The notes beneath the pieces were generated by a model. That model was not told the DNA's origin and did no database searches. It saw nothing but the letters and a program-made list of their open reading frames with translations. Below are positions 39,423 to 47,645 of a stretch of 64,000 bases of DNA, piece after piece. The DNA comes from Thiemannella venezuelensis. Lineage in GTDB: Bacteria; Actinomycetota; Actinomycetes; Streptosporangiales; Streptosporangiaceae. Numbering within the stretch: the first letter of the stretch is position 1; each line of letters begins with the position of its first letter. The stretch lies in the NCBI RefSeq assembly GCF_014203605.1, contig NZ_JACHJJ010000028.1, positions 45,304-109,303 of the forward strand. Direction: 5' to 3'. The position numbers were made by a program, and so were the translations under genes.

Positions 39423-40148
39423 TCAGGGGGCGACGCGGCCGTTCGCGACGAAGGCCGAGTGGGTGAGCGGCATCAGCTCCGCCCACGCGGCCTCCATCTT
39501 CTCGGCGACCATCTCGATCTCCCGCTGCGGGAACGACGGCACCTTCGCCTGCTCGTTCTTGGTCCGCAGGGACAGGAAGTGCATCAGCGAGCGGGCGTTG
39601 CACGTGGCGTACATCGACGAGAACAGCCCGACGGGAAGCACGGCCCTGGCCACCTCGCGGGCGATCCCGGCCTCCAGCATCTCCTGGTAGGCGGCGTACG
39701 ACTGCCGGTAGGCCGCCTCCATCGCCTCGGAGACGACCTTGTGCTGCTCCTCGGTGCCCTCGACGAAGACGTACTTGCCCGGCCGCCCCTTCTGGACAAG
39801 CTTGCGCTCCATGCCCGGAATATAGAAATTGGGCTGAAGCTCCCTATATCTCCCGCTTTCCTCGTTATAGGACCACCCCACCCTGTGGCGGTGGAACTCG
39901 CGGAAGACGAAGATCGGGGCTCCGACGAAGAAGGTCATCGAGTTGTGCTCGAACGGGCTGCCGTGCCGGTCCCGCATCAAGTAGTTGATCAGTCCCCTGG
40001 ACCTCTCGGGGTCCTTGCCGATCTCGTCCAGGGACTGCTCCCCCGCGGTGGACACCCGGGCCGCCCAGAGCACGTCGGTGTCCGAGGCGCTGTGCTTGAC
40101 CAACTCCACGGTCACGTCATCGAGGAAACGCGGCTGGCTTTCGTCCAC
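39423..40148 (-). CDS. thyX: FAD-dependent thymidylate synthase ThyX
   Basis: ThyX makes dTMP from dUMP with methylenetetrahydrofolate and FAD. The 241-residue protein has the ThyX signature RHRVGWSYNEESGRY and the downstream LPVGLFSSMYATCNARSLMHF in two parts. GTG 40148 is preceded by GGAAGG. It is convergent with the BNR gene. Confidence 0.95.
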   Translation of the reverse strand: MDESQPRFLDDVTVELVKHSASDTDVLWAARVSTAGEQSLDEIGKDPERSRGLINYLMRDRHGSPFEHNSMTFFVGAPIFVFREFHRHRVGWSYNEESGRYRELQPNFYIPGMERKLVQKGRPGKYVFVEGTEEQHKVVSEAMEAAYRQSYAAYQEMLEAGIAREVARAVLPVGLFSSMYATCNARSLMHFLSLRTKNEQAKVPSFPQREIEMVAEKMEAAWAELMPLTHSAFVANGRVAP

Positions 40149-40338
40149 GGCAGAGACCTTCCGGCGTCGGGATCAGGACCGCAGGCAAGCCTAGCGCCGC
40201 CCGTCCGGCGAGCCGCCGCTGCGGGGATCTCCCGGCCGGGCCCCGCTTCCGCCGGCGGAGCGGAAGGATCGACTTCGGTCTAGGAGGGAGATCCCTATGG
40301 CCGATTCCCGCGGCGGCGGCGGTTCCTAGCGTTGGGGC

Positions 40339-40569
40339 ATGCGCAAGCTCATTCATCTGGCCGGGATCGTCATGGTCCTCCAAGGGGTCAGCGGAACCAT
40401 CGACCGGCTGTTCGTCCAGCCCTTCTTCGGACCGGTCCTCAACTTCTTCAACCGCGTCGTCGTCGGCCGGCTGGACTTCCTGACCGGTTACGAGATCTTC
40501 GCGAACCTGAGCCTGGCGGCTCTGGGCGTCTCCCTGGTCATCGCCGCCGACCGGACCAGGCCCTCGTGA
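40339..40569 (+). CDS. Small two-helix membrane protein
   Basis: The 76-residue protein has two hydrophobic segments (about residues 5-30 and 52-70) with a short Phe-rich loop between. No family is recognised. The ATG lacks a ribosome-binding site, but TAGCGT lies 6 bases upstream, suggesting leaderless translation. A palindrome and a short open frame with a good ribosome-binding site lie just before it. Confidence 0.6.
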   Translation: MRKLIHLAGIVMVLQGVSGTIDRLFVQPFFGPVLNFFNRVVVGRLDFLTGYEIFANLSLAALGVSLVIAADRTRPS

Positions 40570-40602
40570 GGCCTGCGGGCACCGCGCGCCTCCGCCACCT
40601 CC

Positions 40603-40647
40603 TTCAGGGACCCTGAAGCTCGCCTGCTAGGGTTCAGGCTACCTGAA
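40603..40647. promoter_or_regulatory. Two TTCAGG-N3-CCTGAA operators
   Basis: Perfect 15-bp palindromes lie at 40603-40617 and 40633-40647, exactly 30 bases apart, just upstream of the membrane-protein gene at 40664. The first extends to CTTCAGGG/CCCTGAAG. Spacing on one DNA face fits cooperative repressor binding. Confidence 0.75.
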
Positions 40648-40663
40648 GGTGAAGGGAGAAGAC

Positions 40664-41224
40664 GTGGAAGAGCTCCTGTTGTCGATTCATGTGCTGGCCG
40701 GAATCGTGTTCGTCGGAGGCTCGGCGATCGCGGCGAGCCTGTTCCCCCGCTATGCACCGGTGGCGGCCACCGGCGGGACCACCACCGGCGCCGAAACCAC
40801 CACCGCCGGGACCACCACCGGCGCCGAAACCACCACCGCGCCCCCCGGGGCCGCGGCGCCCGCCCCGGCCGCCTCACCACCGGACGCCTCGGCCGGCCGG
40901 AGCCGGGCCGTGGCCGTCGCCCTCCACCGCATCACCCGGGGGTACAGCCTCCTCGGGCTCGTCGTGCCCGCCGCCGGCATCGTCCTGGCCTTCGTCCAGG
41001 GCCGCAGCGGCGAGATCTGGATCACCCTCGCCATGGTCCTCACCGCCGCCGCCGGAGTCCTGCTGGCCCTGCAGATCTACCCGCGCCAGCGCGCCGCGCT
41101 CGCCGTACCCGCCCGGTCCGGCGAGTTGCGGACCCTGTCCATGCTCGCCGGCTTCTACAACCTGCTGTGGGCGGTCGTCGTGGTCCTGATGATCGTGCGC
41201 CCCGGCGCCGCCTACGGGGCGTGA
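40664..41224 (+). CDS. Four-helix membrane protein with Thr-rich repeat loop
   Basis: The 186-residue protein has a first helix (LLLSIHVLAGIVFVGGSAIAA), a Thr/Ala/Pro-rich loop containing GTTTGAETTTA twice, then three helices near the C-terminus. The layout resembles DUF2269-type membrane proteins. GTG 40664 follows GGGAGA. The stop overlaps the next gene (GTGA). It lies under the TTCAGG operators. Confidence 0.7.
   Translation: MEELLLSIHVLAGIVFVGGSAIAASLFPRYAPVAATGGTTTGAETTTAGTTTGAETTTAPPGAAAPAPAASPPDASAGRSRAVAVALHRITRGYSLLGLVVPAAGIVLAFVQGRSGEIWITLAMVLTAAAGVLLALQIYPRQRAALAVPARSGELRTLSMLAGFYNLLWAVVVVLMIVRPGAAYGA
40774..40839 (+). repeat. Two perfect 33-bp repeats inside the membrane-protein gene
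   Basis: A 33-base unit starting at CGGGACC is repeated exactly (40774-40806 and 40807-40839). It encodes GTTTGAETTTA twice in the loop after the first helix. This suggests slippage-prone expansion of a linker. Confidence 0.8.
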
Positions 41225-41511
41225 GCACGGTGCGTGCGCTGCGGGTCACGGCCGCCGTCGAAGCCCTGTCGCTGGCGGCCCTGCTGGCCAACCTGCTCAC
41301 CGTCCACGCCGAGGCGGTCCCCTCGCTCGTCGGCCCCCTGCACGGCGCGGCCTACCTGGCGGTCATCGTGATCACCCTGTCGGTCCCGGCCGTGCCCGGT
41401 GTCCGGTGGCGCGCCGCCGTGCCGGGGGTCGGCGGGCTGCTCGTGCTCCGGCGCTTCCGGCACGGCCCCTCCGCCGGGGGCCCTCCCGCCCCGGACCGGC
41501 CCGGGAGCTGA
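41221..41511 (+). CDS. DUF3817-like small membrane protein
   Basis: The 96-residue product has three hydrophobic segments with the DUF3817-like GPLHGAAYLAVIVITL motif and a Pro-rich C-terminus. GTG 41221 overlaps the previous stop by four bases, so the two are translationally coupled. Function unknown. Confidence 0.7.
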   Translation: MSTVRALRVTAAVEALSLAALLANLLTVHAEAVPSLVGPLHGAAYLAVIVITLSVPAVPGVRWRAAVPGVGGLLVLRRFRHGPSAGGPPAPDRPGS

Positions 41512-41556
41512 CGGGCGGGCACGTGCGAGGACCACCGTACGGCGCCGCGGGGCGGG

Positions 41557-42021
41557 TCAGGACGCGGCGCCGCCGGCGAACGCGGCCCGGACGGCATCGG
41601 CGACCTGCCGCTGCACCGGGTCCGCGTCCGGGCCGAACATGCGGTCGTCGACCTGGGACACCGCCTGTTCCGCCGCCCGGAGCAGGCGGGTCCCCTCGGG
41701 GGTGAGCTCGATCGCCGAGGCCGATCCGGCCCGTGCGGTGTGATCGCGCACCAGCCCGGCCCCGGCGAGCGCCTTCACCGCGGAGTGCACGGTCTGGACC
41801 GTGATCCCGGACATCCGCGCGAGATCGCTGAACGAGGCGCCCGGCACGCCGGCGATGTGGCCGAGCAGGCCGAGCCTGCTGACGGTGAGGTCCAGCGGCG
41901 CGAGAGCGGCGTTGAGCTCCGCCTCGACCCGGCGCGCCAGCGTCAGCACGACGATGGAGGTGCTCATCGCGGGCGGGCCCGTCCTGCCGTTCTCTGTGGT
42001 CACCCTCCCAGTTTCCCGCAC
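41557..42021 (-). CDS. MarR-family regulator
   Basis: The 154-residue protein has a MarR winged helix (VSRLGLLGHIAGVPGASFSDLA in parts, SGITVQTVHSAVKALAGAGLV) flanked by dimerisation helices. GTG 42021 is chosen because GGAGG lies about 10 bases upstream; GTG 42003 and ATG 41967 are alternatives. It lies 69 bases after the ABC permease gene on the same strand and may control that exporter. Confidence 0.85.
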   Translation of the reverse strand: MRETGRVTTENGRTGPPAMSTSIVVLTLARRVEAELNAALAPLDLTVSRLGLLGHIAGVPGASFSDLARMSGITVQTVHSAVKALAGAGLVRDHTARAGSASAIELTPEGTRLLRAAEQAVSQVDDRMFGPDADPVQRQVADAVRAAFAGGAAS

Positions 42022-42090
42022 CGCGCGGTCGCCTCCGGTCAGGGTGAGGGCCGGGCTGCGCCCGGGACGCCGTGCGGCCCGGGCGGACCG

Positions 42091-42876
42091 TCAGGTGATG
42101 TCGCGGCGGACCGTGGTCAGGGAGGCCACCAGGGCGAAGAGCAGGGCGTAGGCCACGAGCACCGAGGCGCCCGCCCAGGAGGGCAGCAGATCGGCCTGGC
42201 CGAACCCGGTGTCGGCCTGGACCGCGATCAGGCTCTGCGCCGCCCCGGACGGGGTGAACTTGCCGACCTCCTGGAGCGCGGGGATGGCCGTGAGCAGCGA
42301 CTCGATGACGAAGACCCAGACGATCGCGCCGACGACGGCCGCGATCTGGTTGCGGACCAGCGCGCCGAGGCCGATGCCGAACAGCGTGTACAGCGCGGAG
42401 GTGGCCACCACGCCGAGCATGATCCGGGGGATGCCGCCGTCGGTCAGCGCGAGCTCGCCCCCGGCGATCAGCACGCTCGGGATCACCGCCGCCGCGGTGA
42501 GCAGCAGCGCGGCGACGCCGAACAGCACGCCGACCAGGAGCCCGGCGAGCAGCTTGGCCGCCACCACCCGGCCGCGCCGGGGCGTGGCGAGGAAGGTGGT
42601 GGTGATCGTCTGGTAGCGGTACTCGCTGGTCATCATGATGATGCCGAGGACCATCACGAAGATCGACGATCCGGCGCCGGCCGTCCAGGCCGACCGCTGG
42701 AACTCCAGGGTGTCCCTGCCTGGCAGGGTGGGAGCCCCCTGCGCTCCCTCCACCCCGGCGAAGCCGATCAGGAAGCCCAGGCTGATGCCGGTGAACAGGA
42801 GCATGACGATGAGCATGATCCACCACAGCCGGGTGGTGAACAGCTTCTGCAGCTCGGAACGGACCAGTGCCGTCAT
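42091..42876 (-). CDS. ABC-2-type transporter permease
   Basis: The 261-residue protein has six predicted membrane helices and no ATPase motifs. It starts MTALVRSELQKLFTTRLWW, typical for ABC-2 permeases paired with short ATPases. Its ATG overlaps the ATPase stop (TGATG). Together they form an exporter of unknown substrate. Confidence 0.88.
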   Translation of the reverse strand: MTALVRSELQKLFTTRLWWIMLIVMLLFTGISLGFLIGFAGVEGAQGAPTLPGRDTLEFQRSAWTAGAGSSIFVMVLGIIMMTSEYRYQTITTTFLATPRRGRVVAAKLLAGLLVGVLFGVAALLLTAAAVIPSVLIAGGELALTDGGIPRIMLGVVATSALYTLFGIGLGALVRNQIAAVVGAIVWVFVIESLLTAIPALQEVGKFTPSGAAQSLIAVQADTGFGQADLLPSWAGASVLVAYALLFALVASLTTVRRDIT

Positions 42877-43766
42877 CACTTCTCCCTGGTCAGTTCCATG
42901 AAGATCTCCTGGAGGTCGGAGCGTTCCCGCACGAGCTCGGTGACCAGCACCCCTTCGTCCAGCACGGCCTGGCCGACGGTCTCGGCGCCGACGCCGTGGA
43001 CCCGGAGCACTCCCGGCTGGGGCTGCTCCACCCGGGCGCCCTTGGCCTCCAGCACCGGGGCCAGCCGCGCCGCGTCGGCGGCGTGGACCCGGACCGGGCG
43101 GTCGCCGTTGCCGGTCAGCTCGGCCAGGGAGCCCTGGTGGACGAGCCTGCCCCGGGCGATGATGACGACGTTGTCCACGGTCTGCTGGACCTCGGAGAGC
43201 ACGTGGCTGGAGACCAGCACGGCCACGCCCTGCTCGTGCGCGAGACTGCGCAGGAAGCCGCGGAGCCACTCGATCCCGGCGGGGTCGAGGCCGTTGGCGG
43301 GCTCGTCGAGGATGAGCACGCGGGGATGGCCGAGCGTCGCGGTGCCCAGGGCCAGGCGCTGGCGCATGCCGAGTGAGAAGCCGGCGACCCGCTTGCCGGC
43401 CGAGTCGGCCAGCCCGACCTGTTCCAGCGCCTCGTCGGCGCGGCTCACGGGCAGTCCCGCGGCGGTGCAGATCACCCGCAGGTGGTCGCGGGCGGTGCGG
43501 CCGGGGTGGAAGCTGGTGGCCTCGAGCACCGCGCCCACCTCGGCGAGCGGCCGCTCCAGGGCGGTGTACGGCCGGCCGTCGACGAGGGCGGTGCCGCTGT
43601 CTGCGGTGACCAGCCCGAGCAGGCAGCGCAGGGTCGTGGTCTTCCCCGCGCCGTTCGGCCCCAGGTAACCGGTGACCGTGCCGGACTCGACGGAGAAGGA
43701 GACGTCGTCGACGGCTCTGACCGGACCGAACGCCTTCGACAGATTTCGGATCTCGATGGCAGTCAT
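42876..43766 (-). CDS. ABC transporter ATP-binding protein
   Basis: The 296-residue ATPase has Walker A GPNGAGKTTTLR, signature FSLGMRQRLALG, Walker B VLILDEPANGLD and the switch His in SSHVLSEV. The C-terminal domain is the kind found in antibiotic or lipid exporters (CcmA-like). It is first in the operon with the permease. Confidence 0.93.
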   Translation of the reverse strand: MTAIEIRNLSKAFGPVRAVDDVSFSVESGTVTGYLGPNGAGKTTTLRCLLGLVTADSGTALVDGRPYTALERPLAEVGAVLEATSFHPGRTARDHLRVICTAAGLPVSRADEALEQVGLADSAGKRVAGFSLGMRQRLALGTATLGHPRVLILDEPANGLDPAGIEWLRGFLRSLAHEQGVAVLVSSHVLSEVQQTVDNVVIIARGRLVHQGSLAELTGNGDRPVRVHAADAARLAPVLEAKGARVEQPQPGVLRVHGVGAETVGQAVLDEGVLVTELVRERSDLQEIFMELTREK

Positions 43767-43854
43767 CGATCGGGATTATTCCTGCGCGCCGCCGGCCGTA
43801 CCTCCTTCTCAGGGAGGAAATACGATCACACGTGCCCTTCAGGAGTCGCCGGGT

Positions 43855-45039
43855 TCACCTGCGGTAGACGCGGCGGGCGTTGCCCGATCCCGTCATGTGG
43901 GCCACCCGGGCCGCGTCGGAGGCGCTCCACTCCCCGGCCGCCAGCCGTGCCGACAGGACCCGGGCCAGGGCGCGCCGGTAGTGGAGCGCACCGAGGTGGA
44001 AGGTCTCGGCCACGCCGCGGGCGCCGGAGCCGAACAGCTGCTTGTGGAAGGGGACGAGCTCCAGCAGCTCCGCCATGACGGCGGCCGATCCGGCCGCCGT
44101 GGTGGTCAGCGCGAGGCCGACGTCCACGTAGACGTGCGGGAAGACGGCGGCGAGGTGGGCGGCCTGGCGGTGGAACGGGTAGCAGCGCAGCAGCACGACC
44201 GGTACCCCGATCGGCTGGAGCGCCCGGAGGAAACCGGCCATCAGCGCGGGGTCGGCGCGGTGCGGGTCCAGGTCGGGACCGCCGTGGCCCGTCTGGAACC
44301 GCAGCGGCAGGTTGTGCTCCCTGGCCGCGTCCACGGCCGTCCAGAGCAGGTGGCGCAGGAGCACCGGGTCGGTGAGCGGTTCCTTGGGGTCGGTCAGGCG
44401 CCGGTTGGCCGCCGCGATCACCGCGCCCCGGCTCGGGCGGGCCGGGTCGAAGTCCAGTCCGTGCCGGTGGGCGATGACCGACGTGAGGGCGACGGCCCGG
44501 GAGGCCCGGGAGGCGAGCTCCGTCTCCAGCGCCGAGATGTAGGCGACGCCGGAGGCCGCGGTCTCGGCGATCTCCTCCTCGGCCCGCTCGATCCGGACGA
44601 TCTCGTCGGCCGCCGCCCCGCCCAGCCGGCCCAGCTCCGCCGCCGACAGCAGGTCCGGGCCGTCCACGCCGGTGTCGACCAGGAAGGCCGCGATCCCGGC
44701 CTCGCGCAGCAGCCGCCGGTTCACCTCCGCCGGGCCGAGCTCGGCGCGGCGGGCCAGGTAGACGGCCGGGGGCGCGTGCGGCTCCAGGCCGAGGACCGGG
44801 GCGCACCAGCGGCGGATCGCGGCGCCGGCGGGCGTGTCGAAGTGGGTGGTGCCCGGCGGGGCCGGGCTGTCCGCCGGGGTGATCAGCAGCTCGAACTGGG
44901 ACCGGACCAGGTCGTCGCGGCGTACGCCGTGGCAGTGGTGGTCCACGAGCGGAGCCAGCAGGGCCTCCCTGACCGCGTCGGGCAGCCCGGCGGGCAATTC
45001 TCCGGACGGTTCTCCGGGCAGCACGTCTTCCGGTCGCAT
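43855..45039 (-). CDS. Amidohydrolase_2 family protein (FluG/GS-N-like)
   Basis: The 394-residue TIM-barrel protein has the metal-binding start LVDHHCHG, IAHRHGLD, LPLRFQTGHGG, VYVDVGL and LFGSGARG. It resembles amidohydrolases linked to glutamine-synthetase-like enzymes. The true reaction is unknown. ATG 45039 follows GAGAGGAG. It is monocistronic and lies downstream of the trpEG terminator. Confidence 0.8.
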   Translation of the reverse strand: MRPEDVLPGEPSGELPAGLPDAVREALLAPLVDHHCHGVRRDDLVRSQFELLITPADSPAPPGTTHFDTPAGAAIRRWCAPVLGLEPHAPPAVYLARRAELGPAEVNRRLLREAGIAAFLVDTGVDGPDLLSAAELGRLGGAAADEIVRIERAEEEIAETAASGVAYISALETELASRASRAVALTSVIAHRHGLDFDPARPSRGAVIAAANRRLTDPKEPLTDPVLLRHLLWTAVDAAREHNLPLRFQTGHGGPDLDPHRADPALMAGFLRALQPIGVPVVLLRCYPFHRQAAHLAAVFPHVYVDVGLALTTTAAGSAAVMAELLELVPFHKQLFGSGARGVAETFHLGALHYRRALARVLSARLAAGEWSASDAARVAHMTGSGNARRVYRR

Positions 45040-45060
45040 CGCGGGGCTCCTCTCACGCGG

Positions 45061-45094
45061 CTGCGGGCGGGCCGGTCCGCCGGCCCGCCCGCAG
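45061..45094 (-). terminator. Perfect 15-bp hairpin downstream of trpEG
   Basis: CTGCGGGCGGGCCGG at 45061-45075 pairs exactly with 45080-45094 across a 4-base loop. It lies about 130 bases beyond the trpEG stop and just before the amidohydrolase leader. Confidence 0.75.
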
Positions 45095-45221
45095 TTCACC
45101 TCTGGAGCACTCTACGGCTACGCGCTGTGATCGCGCTGCCGTTTCGGATCAGCGCGCGGGGCCGGCGCCGTCCGGCCCCGGCCCGTCACCGCCTGCGGCC
45201 GCCGTCCCGGGCGCCGCCGTC

Positions 45222-47363
45222 TCAGCCCGCCGTCCGGGAGAGCCGCAGGACATTGGCGATGATCTTCGCTCCGGCCCCGCCCTCGGCGGTGAGGATCGAC
45301 TCGGGGTGGAACTGCACGGCGAAGCGGCGCCGCTGCACGTCCTCGATCGCCATGACCGCGCCGTCCGGCGTGAGGGCGGTGGACGCGAAGCCGACCACTC
45401 CCGGCTGCTTGGCGTGCAGCGAGTGGTAGCGGGCGGCGGTGAACTCCTCGGGGAGCCCTTCCAGCAGCGCGCTGTCGCCCTGCCGCTTGACCTGGCCGCG
45501 CTTTCCGTGCTCGGGGTAGGACAGCAGCTCCAGCGTGCCGCCCGCCTGCTCGACCATCCCCTGCAGGCCCAGGCAGACGCCGAAGACCGGCAGGTCTCGG
45601 GCGTAGAGCGCCTCGACCAGCGCGGGCAGGCCGAAGTCCGAGGGCCAGCCCGGACCGGGTGAGAGCACCACGAGCGAGGGCGCGATCTCGTCGATCATCT
45701 CGGCCGGGAAGCCGTGCCGGAGGGTCACGACCTCGGCGCCCTGCTGGCGGAAGTAGTCGGCCAGGGTGTTGACGAAGGAGTCCTCGTGGTCGACGAGCAG
45801 GACCTTCATCCCCTCCCCCGGCAGCTCGGCCGCCGGCGCGGGGGCCGCCGCCTCGGCCGCCGGCGCGCCGACGGCGGCGAGCGCGCCGAGCAGGGCGCTG
45901 GCCTTGAGCTCGGTCTCCCGCTCCTCGGCGTCGGGGTCGGAGTCGAACAGCAGCGTGGCCCCGGCCCGCACGGTGGCGACGCCGTTCCTGATCTGCGCGG
46001 TGCGCAGGGTCAGGCCGGTGTTCATCGAGCCGTCGAAGCCGATGTAGCCGACCGCGCCGCCGTACCAGCGGCGGGTGGTGGCCTCGTGGTCCTCGATGAA
46101 CTGCATCGCCCAGGTCTTGGGCGCGCCGGTGACGGTGACGGCCCACATGTGGGTGAGGAAGGCGTCCAGCGCGTCGAACTCCGGGCGCAGCCGGCCCTCG
46201 ATGTGGTCCACGGTGTGGATCAGCCGCGAGTACATCTCGATCTGGCGGCGGCCGATGACCTGCACGCTGCCGGGCACGCAGATGCGGGACTTGTCGTTGC
46301 GGTCCACGTCGGTGCACATGGTCAGCTCCGACTCCTCCTTGACGCTGGACAGGAGGGTGCGGATGGCGTCGGCGTCCTCGACGGGGTTGCTGCCGCGGGC
46401 GATGGTCCCGGAGATCGGGCAGGTCTCCACCCGGTCGCCGCCGACCCGGACGTACATCTCCGGCGAGGCGCCGACCAGGTGCTCGCCCTCGCCGAGGTTG
46501 AACAGGAACTCGTACGGCGCGGGGTTGGCCTTGCGCAGGCCCCGGTAGAAGGCGGCCGGGTCGGTGCAGGGCGCGTGGAAGACCTGGCCGGGGACGACCT
46601 CGAACAGGTCGCCGCGGACGAACTTCTCCTTGGCCGCGGCGACGACCTCGGCGTAGGCGCCCCTGGGCGGGTTCGCCGGGATCTCGGCCGGGGCCGCCGG
46701 GAGCGGGACGACCTCGCCCTCGCGGGGCAGGCCGCGGGTGGAGACGCCGTCCACGGTGAACTCGTAGCGGTACTCCTTGCTGGTCTCCCGCTTGCGGTCG
46801 ATCACCATGATCCGGTCGGGCAGGTGCAGCACCAGGTCGCGCTGGTCGTCCGGACGGGTGAGCACCTGCCGGATCGGCTCGAACTGGAAGGCCAGGTCGT
46901 AGCCGAAGGCGCCGTACAGGCCCAGGTGCCCGTCCTCGCCCTTGAACGCGGCGATGACCTCGCGGATCGCGGTGAAGACCGTGGGCCGGCGGCTGCGCAT
47001 CTCCTCCGGCAGGATCTCGTCGGACTCGGCGACGTACACCTCGACGTGGTCGGCCGTCGGCTCCGCGACGGCCTCGCCCGCGGCGAGCAGGCAGGACGTC
47101 ACGGCGGGCAGCACGACCCGGCCCCGGGCGTTCAGCGCGCGGGCCGCGATCCTGCGCCCCCGGGACACGATCTCCAGGCAGGGGTCGACGTAGGCCAGGT
47201 GCCATCGGCTGTAGCGGCCGGGATACTCCATCCCGGAGGAGAGGACGCCGCCGCGCCGCTCGCCGAGCGTGCCGACGACGTCGCCGAGCACGCTCTCCGG
47301 CACGTCGGCCGTCGAGACCTCGACCCCGATGCCACCGGCGGTGGTATATCCGCTCGTCTCCAC
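45222..47363 (-). CDS. trpE: Fused anthranilate synthase TrpE-TrpG
   Basis: One 713-residue chain joins the chorismate-using component I (about residues 1-510, with PISGTIARGSNPVEDADAIR in part and VTGAPKTWAMQFIEDHE in part) to the glutamine amidotransferase component II (about 525-713, SPGPGWPSDFG, nucleophile Cys in FGVCLGLQG, VQFHPES). It makes anthranilate for tryptophan. GTG 47363 is the start. Expression is set by the attenuator just upstream. Fused TrpEG enzymes are also found in some phenazine and rhizobial pathways; here the Trp attenuator argues for primary tryptophan synthesis. Confidence 0.95.
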   Translation of the reverse strand: METSGYTTAGGIGVEVSTADVPESVLGDVVGTLGERRGGVLSSGMEYPGRYSRWHLAYVDPCLEIVSRGRRIAARALNARGRVVLPAVTSCLLAAGEAVAEPTADHVEVYVAESDEILPEEMRSRRPTVFTAIREVIAAFKGEDGHLGLYGAFGYDLAFQFEPIRQVLTRPDDQRDLVLHLPDRIMVIDRKRETSKEYRYEFTVDGVSTRGLPREGEVVPLPAAPAEIPANPPRGAYAEVVAAAKEKFVRGDLFEVVPGQVFHAPCTDPAAFYRGLRKANPAPYEFLFNLGEGEHLVGASPEMYVRVGGDRVETCPISGTIARGSNPVEDADAIRTLLSSVKEESELTMCTDVDRNDKSRICVPGSVQVIGRRQIEMYSRLIHTVDHIEGRLRPEFDALDAFLTHMWAVTVTGAPKTWAMQFIEDHEATTRRWYGGAVGYIGFDGSMNTGLTLRTAQIRNGVATVRAGATLLFDSDPDAEERETELKASALLGALAAVGAPAAEAAAPAPAAELPGEGMKVLLVDHEDSFVNTLADYFRQQGAEVVTLRHGFPAEMIDEIAPSLVVLSPGPGWPSDFGLPALVEALYARDLPVFGVCLGLQGMVEQAGGTLELLSYPEHGKRGQVKRQGDSALLEGLPEEFTAARYHSLHAKQPGVVGFASTALTPDGAVMAIEDVQRRRFAVQFHPESILTAEGGAGAKIIANVLRLSRTAG

Positions 47364-47413
47364 TGCTGTCTCGCCCCTTGTCGCTTTCCTGATGCCCAGG
47401 GGGGCGGACGCAG

Positions 47414-47484
47414 AAAAGGCCGCCTCCCCGGGCGGCCGTCCGTCTGATCGCGTATGCGAAACCCGCGCCGCCTAGAAGCGGCGC
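47414..47484 (-). promoter_or_regulatory. trp attenuator
   Basis: Read on the minus strand: strand 1 is GCGCCGC (47484-47478, inside the Trp codons), strand 2 is GGCGGCGC (47472-47465), strand 3 is GGCCGCC (47437-47431), strand 4 is GGCGGCC (47424-47418), then TTTT (47417-47414). Strands 1:2, 2:3 and 3:4 can each pair, the classical arrangement. Stalling at the tandem Trp codons would favour 2:3 and read-through. Confidence 0.92.
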
Positions 47485-47513
47485 CACCACTGAAGGTTAC
47501 AGGAGGATCGCAT
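47472..47513 (-). CDS. trpL: trp leader peptide MRSSCNLQWWRRF
   Basis: A 13-codon frame ends TGG TGG CGC CGC TTC TAG. The paired Trp codons overlap attenuator strand 1 and its stop lies in strand 2, exactly where translation should couple to RNA folding. The ATG lacks a ribosome-binding site, but TACGCT sits 7 bases upstream with TTGCAT 18 bases further, so the leader peptide is probably translated from a leaderless mRNA. Confidence 0.9.
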   Translation of the reverse strand: MRSSCNLQWWRRF

Positions 47514-47520
47514 GTGGGTC

Positions 47521-47550
47521 AGCGTACCGGTGCCGGACATGATCATGCAA
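47521..47550 (-). promoter_or_regulatory. trp promoter
   Basis: On the minus strand TTGCAT (47545-47550) and TACGCT (47521-47526) are 18 bases apart. Transcription should start at or next to the trpL ATG at 47513. Confidence 0.65.
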
Positions 47551-47645
47551 CGTCATCGCCGCATCACGCCGGGGTGTCGCCGCGGGGAGGCCGGCCCGGG
47601 ATCCCCGCGGTCGTCGCGGGCGGCCGGACCGGGCCTCCCGGCGGG

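Noticed and set aside
40774..40839. CRISPR or mobile-element repeat
   Set aside because: Only two direct in-frame 33-bp copies with no spacers, inside a coding region.
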